From Candidatus Aenigmatarchaeota archaeon (GTDB taxonomy: Archaea > Aenigmatarchaeota > Aenigmatarchaeia > CG10238-14 > SpSt-28): a DNA stretch of 9,898 nucleotides. How positions within the stretch are numbered: the first letter of the stretch is position 1; each line of letters starts with the position of its first letter. The notes below the pieces were generated by a model. The model made no database searches. It was not told where the DNA came from and saw only the letters and a program-made list of their open reading frames with translations. This document shows positions 1-6,137 of the stretch, piece after piece. A program made the position numbers and the translations under genes. The stretch spans positions 444 to 10,341 of the forward strand of contig JAGDWU010000002.1 in NCBI GenBank assembly GCA_023256115.1, given 5' to 3'.

Positions 1-118
1 ATTTTATTTCTTCATTTTTAAATTGAGGTTTAAAAAGTAAAGGAAAAACAAAAAATAAGAAAGTAAAAATTAAAATTAGCGAAATTATTAGTTCATAAGC
101 AAACCATTGGACTTTCAT
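1..118 (-). CDS. Pilin-like protein with class III signal peptide, 3' part off the window
   Basis: A start codon at 118-116 overlaps the stop of the preceding gene in an ATGA, and the frame stays open for 39 codons to the window edge. The peptide begins MKVQWFAYELIISLILIF, a three-residue leader followed by Q(+1), a Glu at about +6 and roughly 20 hydrophobic residues (about 8-29). This is the layout of the archaeal class III signal peptide seen on type IV pilins and minor pilins, cleaved by a FlaK/EppA-type prepilin peptidase. It closely mirrors the N terminus of the upstream gene at 115-525. The only charged residues after the hydrophobic stretch are in the last ten codons visible. It is the last visible gene of the pilus operon. 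The mature domain is not in the window, so a subunit or minor-pilin role is inference. Confidence 0.75.
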   Translation of the reverse strand, partial: MKVQWFAYELIISLILIFTFLFFVFPLLFKPQFKNEEIK

Positions 119-525
119 ATTTTAGCAAAAACCTCTAAAATATAGCTATCTTTTCCAATTCTTACAATTCTTTTAACTAATGGTCTTTCCATTTTTCCGC
201 AAACATAATTTCCAAGTTTTAATCCAAACTCGCTAACTTCAAAAAATTCTTTTAAAGCTTGATAATTTGAATTGCAATAATTAAAGAAATTTCCTATTTT
301 ATCAATAGATGCTGAATTGTAATAACTACCATCATTTATTCCACTTTCTTTGTTATTTAAAACATATTGAGATATCAAAATTGCCCTTTCTTTATTTATA
401 TTTTCTTTTAAAAAGTTTGAAAAAGAAAAATATTGATTTATTAAAGTAAAAAAAGCCAAAAATATCGATGCTATGAAAATTATAATTGAAATAAGAAATT
501 CTATAAAAGTTACTTGAGCTTTCAT
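115..525 (-). CDS. Type IV pilin-like (minor pilin) protein with class III signal peptide
   Basis: 136 residues. The N terminus, MKAQVTFIEFLISIIIFIAS, shows a three-residue leader, Q(+1) at residue 4, Glu at residue 9 and a single hydrophobic helix to about residue 30. That matches the class III signal peptide processed by archaeal prepilin peptidases such as EppA. The hydrophobic helix would anchor the precursor in the membrane and build the filament core; the rest (31-136) would be outside the cell. The external domain has Cys84 and Cys109, a possible disulfide, and ends in a short beta-rich segment, KRIVRIGKDSYILEVFAKI. The start overlaps the stop of the platform gene at 522-1421 by an ATGA, and the next pilin-like gene overlaps its own stop in the same way. 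At this length a minor pilin is more likely than the major subunit, but the sequence does not decide it. Confidence 0.75.
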   Translation of the reverse strand: MKAQVTFIEFLISIIIFIASIFLAFFTLINQYFSFSNFLKENINKERAILISQYVLNNKESGINDGSYYNSASIDKIGNFFNYCNSNYQALKEFFEVSEFGLKLGNYVCGKMERPLVKRIVRIGKDSYILEVFAKI

Positions 526-1421
526 ATTAAACCAATTCTTGCACTAACTAAAAACATAAAGAATATAAGAGAAAAAAGAATTAAAGAATGTATAAATCCT
601 TTTATTAAGCTATTTTCAACTCCAATTCCAATAATTATTCCACCAAAAATTGCTTGAAGTAAAGTTACTAAGCTCAAAATTCCAAACATGTAATATGTTT
701 GTGGAATCGTAGATTTAAAAAGATATGATATAGATTTAAAAAGTTCACATATTGCAATTTCAAAACCAACTGGTGTTTGGCAAGGATCAGCAAAAAATCC
801 AGGAATTTCAGATAGAATTGGAATTAAAATTTTAATCATAGTTAATATTATCACTCCTAATATAACTGTTACTGCATAAAAAATAAGGGTAAATTGATTC
901 AAAACCCCTCTCTTTTCATCTTCTACTTCAAGAATTTTTAAAATATACTCTGAAACAGAATAGATTGTTGATGACATACCATAACCGCTCCTTACTGTTT
1001 GGGATAAAATGTTAATTGAATTAACTAATTTTCTACTTGCAGAGAAGTTTTTCTTTAAGTACTCTAAAGCTTCTGTTATTGGAACTCCTAATTTTATTTT
1101 TTTTGCAAATGTTCTAAAATATTTAGTAAGATTTCCATAGTTTTGTTCTGCTGCTGCTATAAATGCTTTTGCAGTTGGAACACCAGCTTCAATATTTTTT
1201 CTTAAATTTATTAAAAAAATTGGAAATGTTCTTTCCATTTCTTTTATTTTTTTTTCATTTTCCCAAAGTGAATAAAATAATATTAAAGCAGTACCAATTA
1301 AAACAAATATTATAACATTTAAAGCGGTTGCTACATCAAAAAGGAAAAAGAAGATTAAAGATAAACCAAAACCTACTAAAATACTAAATATTATTATTTT
1401 AATAATTCTTTTTTCTATCAT
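522..1421 (-). CDS. Type II/IV secretion platform membrane protein, C-terminal-half type (TadC/FlaJ family)
   Basis: 299 residues, an integral membrane protein of the T2SF (GspF/TadC/FlaJ) family that forms the inner-membrane platform turned by the assembly ATPase. Two hydrophobic segments lie near the N terminus (about 7-28 and 33-51). A cytoplasmic helical domain follows, starting with FPIFLINLRKNIEAGVP (66-82), the usual opening of a T2SF domain, and containing a second amphipathic repeat near 105-160. More membrane segments lie at about 176-204, 244-266 and 272-297. The C-terminal run AIFGGIIIGIG...GFIHSL is reminiscent of the C-terminal end of archaeal FlaJ/ArlJ proteins. Archaeal FlaJ normally carries two T2SF domains in one chain of about 500-600 residues; here only one is present and the other is encoded just upstream. 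Both ends overlap neighbours by ATGA. Confidence 0.85.
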   Translation of the reverse strand: MIEKRIIKIIIFSILVGFGLSLIFFFLFDVATALNVIIFVLIGTALILFYSLWENEKKIKEMERTFPIFLINLRKNIEAGVPTAKAFIAAAEQNYGNLTKYFRTFAKKIKLGVPITEALEYLKKNFSASRKLVNSINILSQTVRSGYGMSSTIYSVSEYILKILEVEDEKRGVLNQFTLIFYAVTVILGVIILTMIKILIPILSEIPGFFADPCQTPVGFEIAICELFKSISYLFKSTIPQTYYMFGILSLVTLLQAIFGGIIIGIGVENSLIKGFIHSLILFSLIFFMFLVSARIGLI

Positions 1422-2278
1422 GGTAAGAAAGATTTAACTAATATTACCATCATTATTGATAATAAAGGAATCGCAATACATACTATAAAGAATTGAATAA
1501 GTAATAAATTTGGAATTGGAGAAATTAAAGAAAATACAGAAGTTAAAATAAGAAAAAGCAAAATTCCTATTACAAATGCTATTATATAAATTTGGAAGAA
1601 AAGACCTATTTTTCTTCCGCTCTCTCTTATTTTTTGTCTATATTCGTTTATAATTTCATCGCTTTTTATTTTCATATATTCACTAACGCTACCTCCACCC
1701 TTCAAAATTGATGCTAAGCCAGTTAGAATGTTTGCTAATTTTTCTGAAGGAGAAACTAAAATTTTTCTATTTATCGCTGTTATTAAATCTACTCCTCCAA
1801 ACTCAACCATTTTATTTATTTCTTCTAATTCTTGTGCTAACAAATACTCTTTATTTGTTTCACAAAATTGTTTTATTGAAATGTGTAAAGGAGTTTTATC
1901 GCTTATAAACGATGAAAATATTGGTAATGAAAAATAGAGTTCTTTCTCTATTTTTGATGCTCTTGATTTTAATTGTATTGATGGTGATAGAATATATATA
2001 AATGAAATTAAAAAAGAGAAAATAAATGCTGAGAAAAGCGAAGATAAAAGGGCAAATGCCTGATTAAGAGTTATAGCACTTAGAAGAGTAGTCAAAAAAA
2101 TTACAAAAAATGAAAAAGAGATAAAAAACAATAAAATACTTTCTGCATATAGTTCTTCTGCTGTTTTTGAACTTTTAAGTTTTGTTAATACTATTTTTGT
2201 GTTTGGGAACATTTCATCTAAAAATTTTATGAAAGGTGAAAAGTTTTGTTTTATAAATTGTTTTGCTTCTATTATCAT
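1418..2278 (-). CDS. Type II/IV secretion platform membrane protein, N-terminal-half type (TadB/FlaJ family)
   Basis: 286 residues, the other half of the pilus platform. After about 45 polar residues come two membrane segments (about 46-68 and 73-98). A cytoplasmic T2SF-like helical domain follows (about 105-222; IEKELYFSLPIFSSFISDKT at 110-129 corresponds to its first helices, and GGGSVSEYMK at 194-203 to the Gly-rich turn before the second pair of helices). Two more membrane segments lie at about 224-248 and 258-283. The order cytoplasmic N terminus, two TM, domain, two TM is that of the N-terminal half of archaeal FlaJ or of bacterial TadB. It lies between the ATPase gene and the TadC-like gene with 4-nt overlaps on both sides, giving the order ATPase-TadB-TadC found in Tad loci. 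It presumably dimerises with the downstream protein to form one platform. Confidence 0.82.
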   Translation of the reverse strand: MIIEAKQFIKQNFSPFIKFLDEMFPNTKIVLTKLKSSKTAEELYAESILLFFISFSFFVIFLTTLLSAITLNQAFALLSSLFSAFIFSFLISFIYILSPSIQLKSRASKIEKELYFSLPIFSSFISDKTPLHISIKQFCETNKEYLLAQELEEINKMVEFGGVDLITAINRKILVSPSEKLANILTGLASILKGGGSVSEYMKIKSDEIINEYRQKIRESGRKIGLFFQIYIIAFVIGILLFLILTSVFSLISPIPNLLLIQFFIVCIAIPLLSIMMVILVKSFLP

Positions 2279-3933
2279 TTTATTAGTTCTAATATTCTAT
2301 CTTTTTGAGTATAATAAAGTTTTAAATAATTGTAAAATTGATTAAAATCGTAAACATTATTTTCATAAAGCCAAATTAAAAATTTTGCTCTATTAATTAT
2401 TTCTTCCTTTATTTCAGCCTCGCTAAGTCCATAAAGACTTTTAATTTTATAAAGAGCTTTACTTTTGTTTTTAATTTCAAACTTATCGTTTGTAGCATTC
2501 CAACTAATAACTTCAACAAAGTTAACTTCTTTTTCTGTTGCTTTAATAATTTCTACAACATTTGAAACTCTTCTGACAAATTTTCCTCTATAGTACAATC
2601 TTTTTATAAAAACGATTATATCCAAAATTTCTATTAAGCTAGGACTTAGTTCTATCGGCTTTGTTTTTAATCTATCTAAGAGCTGAATAATATCTTCAGC
2701 ATGGATTGTTGCTAATCCTGTATGGCCAGTAGCCATTCCTTGAAATAATATTGATGCTTCTGCTCCTCTAACTTCGCCAACAATAATATAATCTGGTCTT
2801 TGTCTTAATGCCGCTCTTAATAATTCAAACAAATCAACTTCCCCTTCTTTTCCGCTAGAAATAGGAACTCTAGCAATATGCTGAACCCAATTTTCATTTA
2901 GTAATTTTAATTCTGCAGTATCTTCAATACTTACTATTTTTTTCTCTGGCCTAATAAAAGATGCTAAAACATTTAATAAAGTTGTTTTCCCAGTTCCAGT
3001 ACCACCGCTAATTAGTATGTTTCTTCCATAATCTATGCAAAACCATAAAAATGCAAGAGTTTTTGGATCTAAGGTTTTGCTTCTTATTAAATGAATTGGA
3101 GTTAAAACATATCTTGCAAATTTTCTTATTGTAAAGTTTGAACCTCTCGGAGCAATATCAGTTGCCAAAGTTGCTTGCAATCTTGAACCATCTGGCAATA
3201 TTCCATCTACTAAAGGCTGGGCAACGCTTAAATGTTTTCCACACAATTGAGCGAGTCTTTGAACAAAAGAATCTAATTCCTCTTGATCTTTAAATATAAT
3301 ATTTGTTTTTAAACTTCCCAAAAATTCTTCTTTATGAATAACAAATACAGGAATATTTACTCCATCACAACTTATATCTTCTATTTTATCATCACGCATC
3401 AAAGCATCTATTTTTCCGTAACCTAAAAAATCTCTTTTTACATAATACCAAAATTTATCTATAATTTCAGGATCATTAATTCTATATAATCTACATGCTA
3501 AATCAAACAATTTTCTTAGTTCATCTTCCACATTCTCAGTCATGTAAACCTCTCCAAGTTTTTCTCTAATATAGTTTTCTAGAATTTTTAATGCTTTTTC
3601 TTCTTCATAATTGAGCACCGGTTCTATAACTTCATAAATGAATTGATTTTCATTCTCATCAAATCTTATTCTTGCCATAGCATAAATTTTTCCTTTATCA
3701 ATTGTTAATGGATATTCAAATTCTATTTCTTTTTTTCTTTCTACTTCTTTTATTTCATAAGGTATTTCTGGGATATTTATCCCTTCATAAGAAATTTTCC
3801 TTTTTGGTTTGATTAATTCCATCTTAACTTTTTTGGGGAATTCTCTCCCCTTTCCTAACTCTTCTACCATTTCAATTTTTTTGTTCATCCTTAACCAATT
3901 TTTATAACCTTCTAATATTTTTTTCCCAATCAT
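2275..3933 (-). CDS. Type II/IV secretion system (pilus assembly) ATPase, FlaI/TadA/VirB11 family
   Basis: 552 residues, a cytoplasmic hexameric ATPase that would power pilin insertion into or removal from the filament. Residues 1-130 are a variable N-terminal region. Residues 130-300 form the N-terminal domain, including GKHLSVAQPLVDGILPDGSR (232-251), which is highly conserved in this superfamily. The C-terminal RecA-like domain has Walker A GGTGTGKTT (310-318), an Asp box IEDTAEL (336-342), Walker B DYIIVGEVRG (381-390) and a His box ATGHTGLATIHA (401-412), all apparently intact. Residues 430-552 are a helical C-terminal tail. The length suits archaeal FlaI/TadA proteins. It stands immediately upstream of two platform genes and one nucleotide after the stop of a pilin-like gene. 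It could serve an archaellum or an adhesive pilus; absence of archaellum accessory genes (ArlG/F/H) nearby favours a pilus of the Epd/Tad type. Confidence 0.95.
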   Translation of the reverse strand: MIGKKILEGYKNWLRMNKKIEMVEELGKGREFPKKVKMELIKPKRKISYEGINIPEIPYEIKEVERKKEIEFEYPLTIDKGKIYAMARIRFDENENQFIYEVIEPVLNYEEEKALKILENYIREKLGEVYMTENVEDELRKLFDLACRLYRINDPEIIDKFWYYVKRDFLGYGKIDALMRDDKIEDISCDGVNIPVFVIHKEEFLGSLKTNIIFKDQEELDSFVQRLAQLCGKHLSVAQPLVDGILPDGSRLQATLATDIAPRGSNFTIRKFARYVLTPIHLIRSKTLDPKTLAFLWFCIDYGRNILISGGTGTGKTTLLNVLASFIRPEKKIVSIEDTAELKLLNENWVQHIARVPISSGKEGEVDLFELLRAALRQRPDYIIVGEVRGAEASILFQGMATGHTGLATIHAEDIIQLLDRLKTKPIELSPSLIEILDIIVFIKRLYYRGKFVRRVSNVVEIIKATEKEVNFVEVISWNATNDKFEIKNKSKALYKIKSLYGLSEAEIKEEIINRAKFLIWLYENNVYDFNQFYNYLKLYYTQKDRILELIK

Positions 3934-3934
3934 G

Positions 3935-4363
3935 TTAACCGCTATTTTTTATCATTAATGAATATGAAGAATTATAATATATTTCTATCGGTGCTATTGA
4001 AGTAGCTCCGATTTTCTTATTTAAAAACTTATCTGTAAATCCGAACAATTTTGTGTAATTAGAAAAAAATTTGGATTTTAGAATTATTTTATTATCTTCT
4101 TGATAAATATCCACAAAAGTGTAATGTACATTTTTTAATTTTGGGGCCTCAAGTGATATTTTTACTTCACATTCCAGACAATTAAAATAGTAAAATGTCA
4201 AGGGTAACAAAACATAGTTTTTTACCGATTCGATATAATATTTGTTGAGTTCTTTTTCTGAAATTTGATTAAAGTAATGAAATGAAAAAGCCAAAATTGA
4301 AGAGATAAATATGAATGAAAAAACTATTAAAACATACTGAATTATAATTGCTTGGCTTTTCAT
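3935..4363 (-). CDS. Type IV pilin-like protein with class III-like signal peptide
   Basis: 142 residues. It begins MKSQAIIIQYVLIVFSFIF: a three-residue leader, Gln at position 4 as putative +1 residue, then a hydrophobic helix to about residue 28. Where the other pilin-like proteins have a Glu near residue 8-9 this one has Gln9, so the acidic residue used for docking onto a growing filament is missing. In pseudopilins such a change often marks a tip or initiator subunit, but that role is inference. The external part contains Cys62 and Cys65 in NCLECE, a possible metal site or disulfide, then a beta-rich domain with N-x-S/T sequons (102-104, 131-133) that could be glycosylated. The start overlaps the upstream pilin-like gene by ATGA, and its stop lies one base before the ATPase start, so it is firmly inside the operon. 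I do not recognise a specific family. Confidence 0.68.
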   Translation of the reverse strand: MKSQAIIIQYVLIVFSFIFISSILAFSFHYFNQISEKELNKYYIESVKNYVLLPLTFYYFNCLECEVKISLEAPKLKNVHYTFVDIYQEDNKIILKSKFFSNYTKLFGFTDKFLNKKIGATSIAPIEIYYNSSYSLMIKNSG

Positions 4364-4923
4364 ATAATTTTTATTTCATATGCATTATCGCCAATAGTAG
4401 TGCTAAAAATAAAATTTTTTGATTTTAAATTGGATTTAGGATTTATAATTTTTATTTCGTAGGTTTTTCCCTCACTTACAATAGTTTTTAAAGTAATTTT
4501 AAATATAATTTCATAGGCACTATCTACTTTTCTTGACATCGCATGTATATCAAAAAATTTTTCTTTTCCGAATTCGCATACGTTCTTTCCACAACCATCA
4601 ATAAAAATCCAAGTATTTTCTGGATAAAAATATTGCACTTTTGAAATAAATCTTAAGGTTATGTAATCAGGATAAAAATCCCATGTACCTTCTATAGAAG
4701 TATAAAATTGTTTTTCTGTTTGTTGATAAAGAGATTCTTTTAAGATACTAACTAAAGATTGGGAATTTCTATCGTTGCAACATTCATCAAAGTATTTTAT
4801 AATCTTTTGTTCATCTGTTGTTTTTTGAAACCAAGGAATTGCCCAATATAGCGCTAAAGAAATTAAAATTATCGAAATAAGTAAAATTGATAAGTATCCA
4901 ATTGATTCTGAAACACTTTTCAT
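4360..4923 (-). CDS. Pilin-like protein, single N-terminal membrane helix
   Basis: 187 residues. The N terminus, MKSVSESIGYLSILLISIIL, has a short basic leader, a Glu at residue 6 and a hydrophobic helix to about residue 32 ending in WAIPWFQK. This resembles an archaeal pilin or pseudopilin, although the Gln expected at +1 is Val, so the signal-peptide call is weaker than for its neighbours. The external region has a Cys pair (48-49) and a second pair, CGKNVC (111-116), which could form two disulfides. Two copies of the short string YEIKII close the protein (155-160 and 182-187), probably two similar beta strands. It is translated 4 bases after the coiled-coil gene and overlaps the next pilin-like gene by ATGA. 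Being the first membrane-anchored product of the operon and the largest of the pilin-like proteins, it might cap or initiate the filament, which is speculative. Confidence 0.68.
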   Translation of the reverse strand: MKSVSESIGYLSILLISIILISLALYWAIPWFQKTTDEQKIIKYFDECCNDRNSQSLVSILKESLYQQTEKQFYTSIEGTWDFYPDYITLRFISKVQYFYPENTWIFIDGCGKNVCEFGKEKFFDIHAMSRKVDSAYEIIFKITLKTIVSEGKTYEIKIINPKSNLKSKNFIFSTTIGDNAYEIKII

Positions 4924-4927
4924 ATCC

Positions 4928-5386
4928 TTATGCTTTCTTAGGAACTGCTATTATAATTTTTCTTTTTTCAGGAGCTTCAACTTTTTCTTCTTTTCTTCTT
5001 TCCTTTCTTAGTTCTTCGATCAAAGCTTTTAATGCTTCAACTTCTTCAGATAGTTTTTTATTCATTTCATCTAATCTCTTTGCTACTGGTTTAAATATTT
5101 CTGGGCCTATTAATTCTTCTGCAATTGAAGCTCTAATGAAATTTAAAAGCTCACTCATTTGAGAAACTAATGCATCTAGCTTTGGATAAAGCTTAGAAAT
5201 TTCCATTTTTAATGCTTCATTAGATCTTACAAGTTCGTCAATTATTAGCTGATTTGTTTTTATTATATCAACTATGTCTTTCACAAATGTTGCTCCTCTT
5301 TCTTTTTCTAATGCTTTTTCTATTTCTTCAATTCTTCTTTCTAATCTCCTAATTGGTGTTGTTGGTACTAATTCATATTCCTCCAT
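4928..5386 (-). CDS. Coiled-coil protein opening the pilus operon, unknown function
   Basis: 152 residues, highly charged, without membrane segment or signal peptide, so probably cytoplasmic. It begins MEEYELVPTTPIRRLERRIE; the VPxxPIRRLE motif leading straight into a helix looks like a conserved docking segment. I have a vague memory of similar starts in archaeal proteins near pilus genes, not checkable here. Predicted coiled coil covers about 12-30 and 48-85 (heptad-like Leu/Ile spacing around KLYPKLDALVSQMSELLNFI) and again about 100-132. The tail is basic with a short hydrophobic patch (KRKIIIAVPKKA). It is the first gene after the promoter and lies 4 bases before a pilin-like gene, so it is co-transcribed with the ATPase and platform. 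A scaffold or regulator that contacts the ATPase, by analogy with the coiled-coil accessory proteins of archaella, is a reasonable but unproven idea. Confidence 0.8.
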   Translation of the reverse strand: MEEYELVPTTPIRRLERRIEEIEKALEKERGATFVKDIVDIIKTNQLIIDELVRSNEALKMEISKLYPKLDALVSQMSELLNFIRASIAEELIGPEIFKPVAKRLDEMNKKLSEEVEALKALIEELRKERRKEEKVEAPEKRKIIIAVPKKA

Positions 5387-5388
5387 AA

Positions 5389-5412
5389 TATATATTTATA
5401 TTTATACTTAAA
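5389..5412 (-). promoter_or_regulatory. Archaeal TATA-type promoter of the pilus operon
   Basis: On the minus strand the sequence TTTAAGTATAAATATAAATA ends just before the ATG at 5386. The part around 5405-5412 is centred about 22-26 bases from that ATG, so transcription would begin at or very near the start codon, giving a leaderless mRNA. No Shine-Dalgarno sequence precedes the ATG. Tandem TATAAATA units make the exact box ambiguous. Confidence 0.5.
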
Positions 5413-5438
5413 GCTTATCATTAACGTTTTCTTAATTT

Positions 5439-5696
5439 TTAAGTATTTGGTTTCTTTATTTCTCTATAAATTTTTGATACAAAATAAGAATTTTGAATTA
5501 AAATCATAGAAAGAAATGCCAACGATTCAAAATCAATAGGTAAAGGAGAGTCATAATAAACATTTAAATTATTCAGAGTTATAATAAATTTGCCTGCTGA
5601 AATCGCATATAAAATGGAAGCATAAAAATGATTAGTTAGATTAGCTAGATTAATTGGATTTTCCTTTTTAATTTTTTTAAGGATAAGCGAAATCAT
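5439..5696 (-). CDS. Hypothetical protein, C-terminal part of a longer open frame
   Basis: From the only ATG (5696-5694) this encodes 85 residues and ends in KIYREIKKPNT. I recognise no family. The sequence contains two moderately hydrophobic stretches (about 25-42, HFYASILYAISAGKFIIT, and about 56-72, FESLAFLSMILIQNSYFV) that might be amphipathic or buried helices rather than true membrane spans. The same frame stays open upstream for another 91 codons, to a TAG at 5972-5970, without any ATG, GTG or TTG, so the real protein may be longer or the gene may have lost its 5' end. It lies 52 bases upstream of the pilus operon on the same strand and is separated from it by the operon's own promoter, so a functional link is not implied. 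Expression from the internal ATG is possible but no clear promoter or ribosome binding site precedes it. Confidence 0.4.
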   Translation of the reverse strand: MISLILKKIKKENPINLANLTNHFYASILYAISAGKFIITLNNLNVYYDSPLPIDFESLAFLSMILIQNSYFVSKIYREIKKPNT

Positions 5697-5969
5697 TTTG
5701 CCACAAAAATATGGAAGTGTTACTCCTTCTAAGGATGTAATGAAAAAAGAGAGTAAAAGCCCATTTTCTTGACCATAAGAATATAAAAAATGCTTTATGA
5801 AACTATTTTTTTCACTTTCTATACTATATTTCTTTATAACAATTAACGTTGATAAAAAATCTGAAGCATTTGTTGCTAAATAGGAACAAGTAGAATAGAA
5901 AACTTGTTTGTTTTCTTTATAAAGTTTTTGAACTAACTTTTTTAAATGTTTTTTAACACCCTTTATAAA
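5697..5969 (-). pseudogene. Start-less upstream extension of the hypothetical frame
   Basis: The minus frame that contains the ATG at 5696 is open back to 5969, adding 91 codons. Its translation starts FIKGVKKHLKKLVQKLYKEN and passes through protein-like segments such as NASDFLSTLIVIKKYS and ENGLLLSFFITSLEGVTLPY. A run of about 177 codons without a stop is unlikely by chance in DNA this AT-rich. No ATG, GTG or TTG occurs in the extension; candidates would be rare ATA or ATT codons. A TATA-like TTTATAAAG lies at its very 5' end (5972-5964). It may be a gene with a non-standard start, a 5'-truncated remnant, or one damaged by a frameshift. The other frames upstream show no ATG that would join it by a single slip. 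Confidence 0.4.
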
Positions 5970-6008
5970 CTAATTACTACTACTTTTTATATTCTTTTTT
6001 TGATGCTT

Positions 6009-6030
6009 AACATTTTTGATTAAAAATGTT
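6009..6030. repeat. Perfect inverted repeat, 9-bp stem with 4-base loop
   Basis: AACATTTTT (6009-6017) and AAAAATGTT (6022-6030) are exact reverse complements around GATT. In RNA this would form a hairpin, though weak because only one pair is G-C. It could mark a transcript end between the tRNA and the downstream minus-strand frame, or be a binding site for a dimeric regulator. The AT-rich background makes chance plausible. Confidence 0.4.
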
Positions 6031-6128
6031 TTCTCAGCTGTTCGTAAGACACTATTAAAATAACAACACTTTAGAACAATTTAATGCACCTAGCTTTACT
6101 TCTTTAAATTTCTTAAAGCAGGGTTTGC

Positions 6129-6136
6129 AAATAAAA
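6129..6136 (-). terminator. T-rich tract after tRNA-Glu, possible terminator
   Basis: Directly downstream of the discriminator base the minus strand reads AATTTTATTTGC. Archaeal RNA polymerase commonly terminates at oligo-T runs after tRNA genes; this one is short and interrupted by an A, so the call is weak. Confidence 0.3.
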
Positions 6137-6137
6137 T

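Larger units (their letters stand above)
5970..6137. other. Intergenic stretch without a recognisable gene
   Basis: 168 bases between the open frame and the tRNA 3' end. No ORF with a start codon and coding character is visible on either strand. It holds a perfect 9-bp hairpin (6009-6030), a weaker 6-bp hairpin CTTTAA/TTAAAG (6102-6107 with 6113-6118), and a T-rich patch just after the tRNA. The minus frame above continues open from 6080 to 5973, beyond an in-frame TAG, again without a start codon. Confidence 0.5.

Noticed and set aside
1708..1937. Two overlapping plus-strand frames of 66 and 69 codons
   Set aside because: Both are antisense to the well-supported TadB-like gene, with no promoter or recognisable product.
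4887..5162. Plus-strand 91-codon frame, Ser/Phe/Leu-rich
   Set aside because: It is the reverse of the charged coiled-coil gene; antisense of Glu/Lys-rich helices gives Ser/Phe/Leu-rich pseudo-membrane sequence.
5990..6040. Possible C/D box RNA (TGATG and CTGA-like strings)
   Set aside because: The C-box-like string is TTGATGC rather than RTGATGA, and the D-like CTGA is on the opposite strand, so the boxes do not form one RNA.
5387..6137. Search for CRISPR repeats, insertion sequences or att sites
   Set aside because: No direct repeats with regular spacing, no transposase-like frame, and no duplicated tRNA 3' end were seen in this gap.
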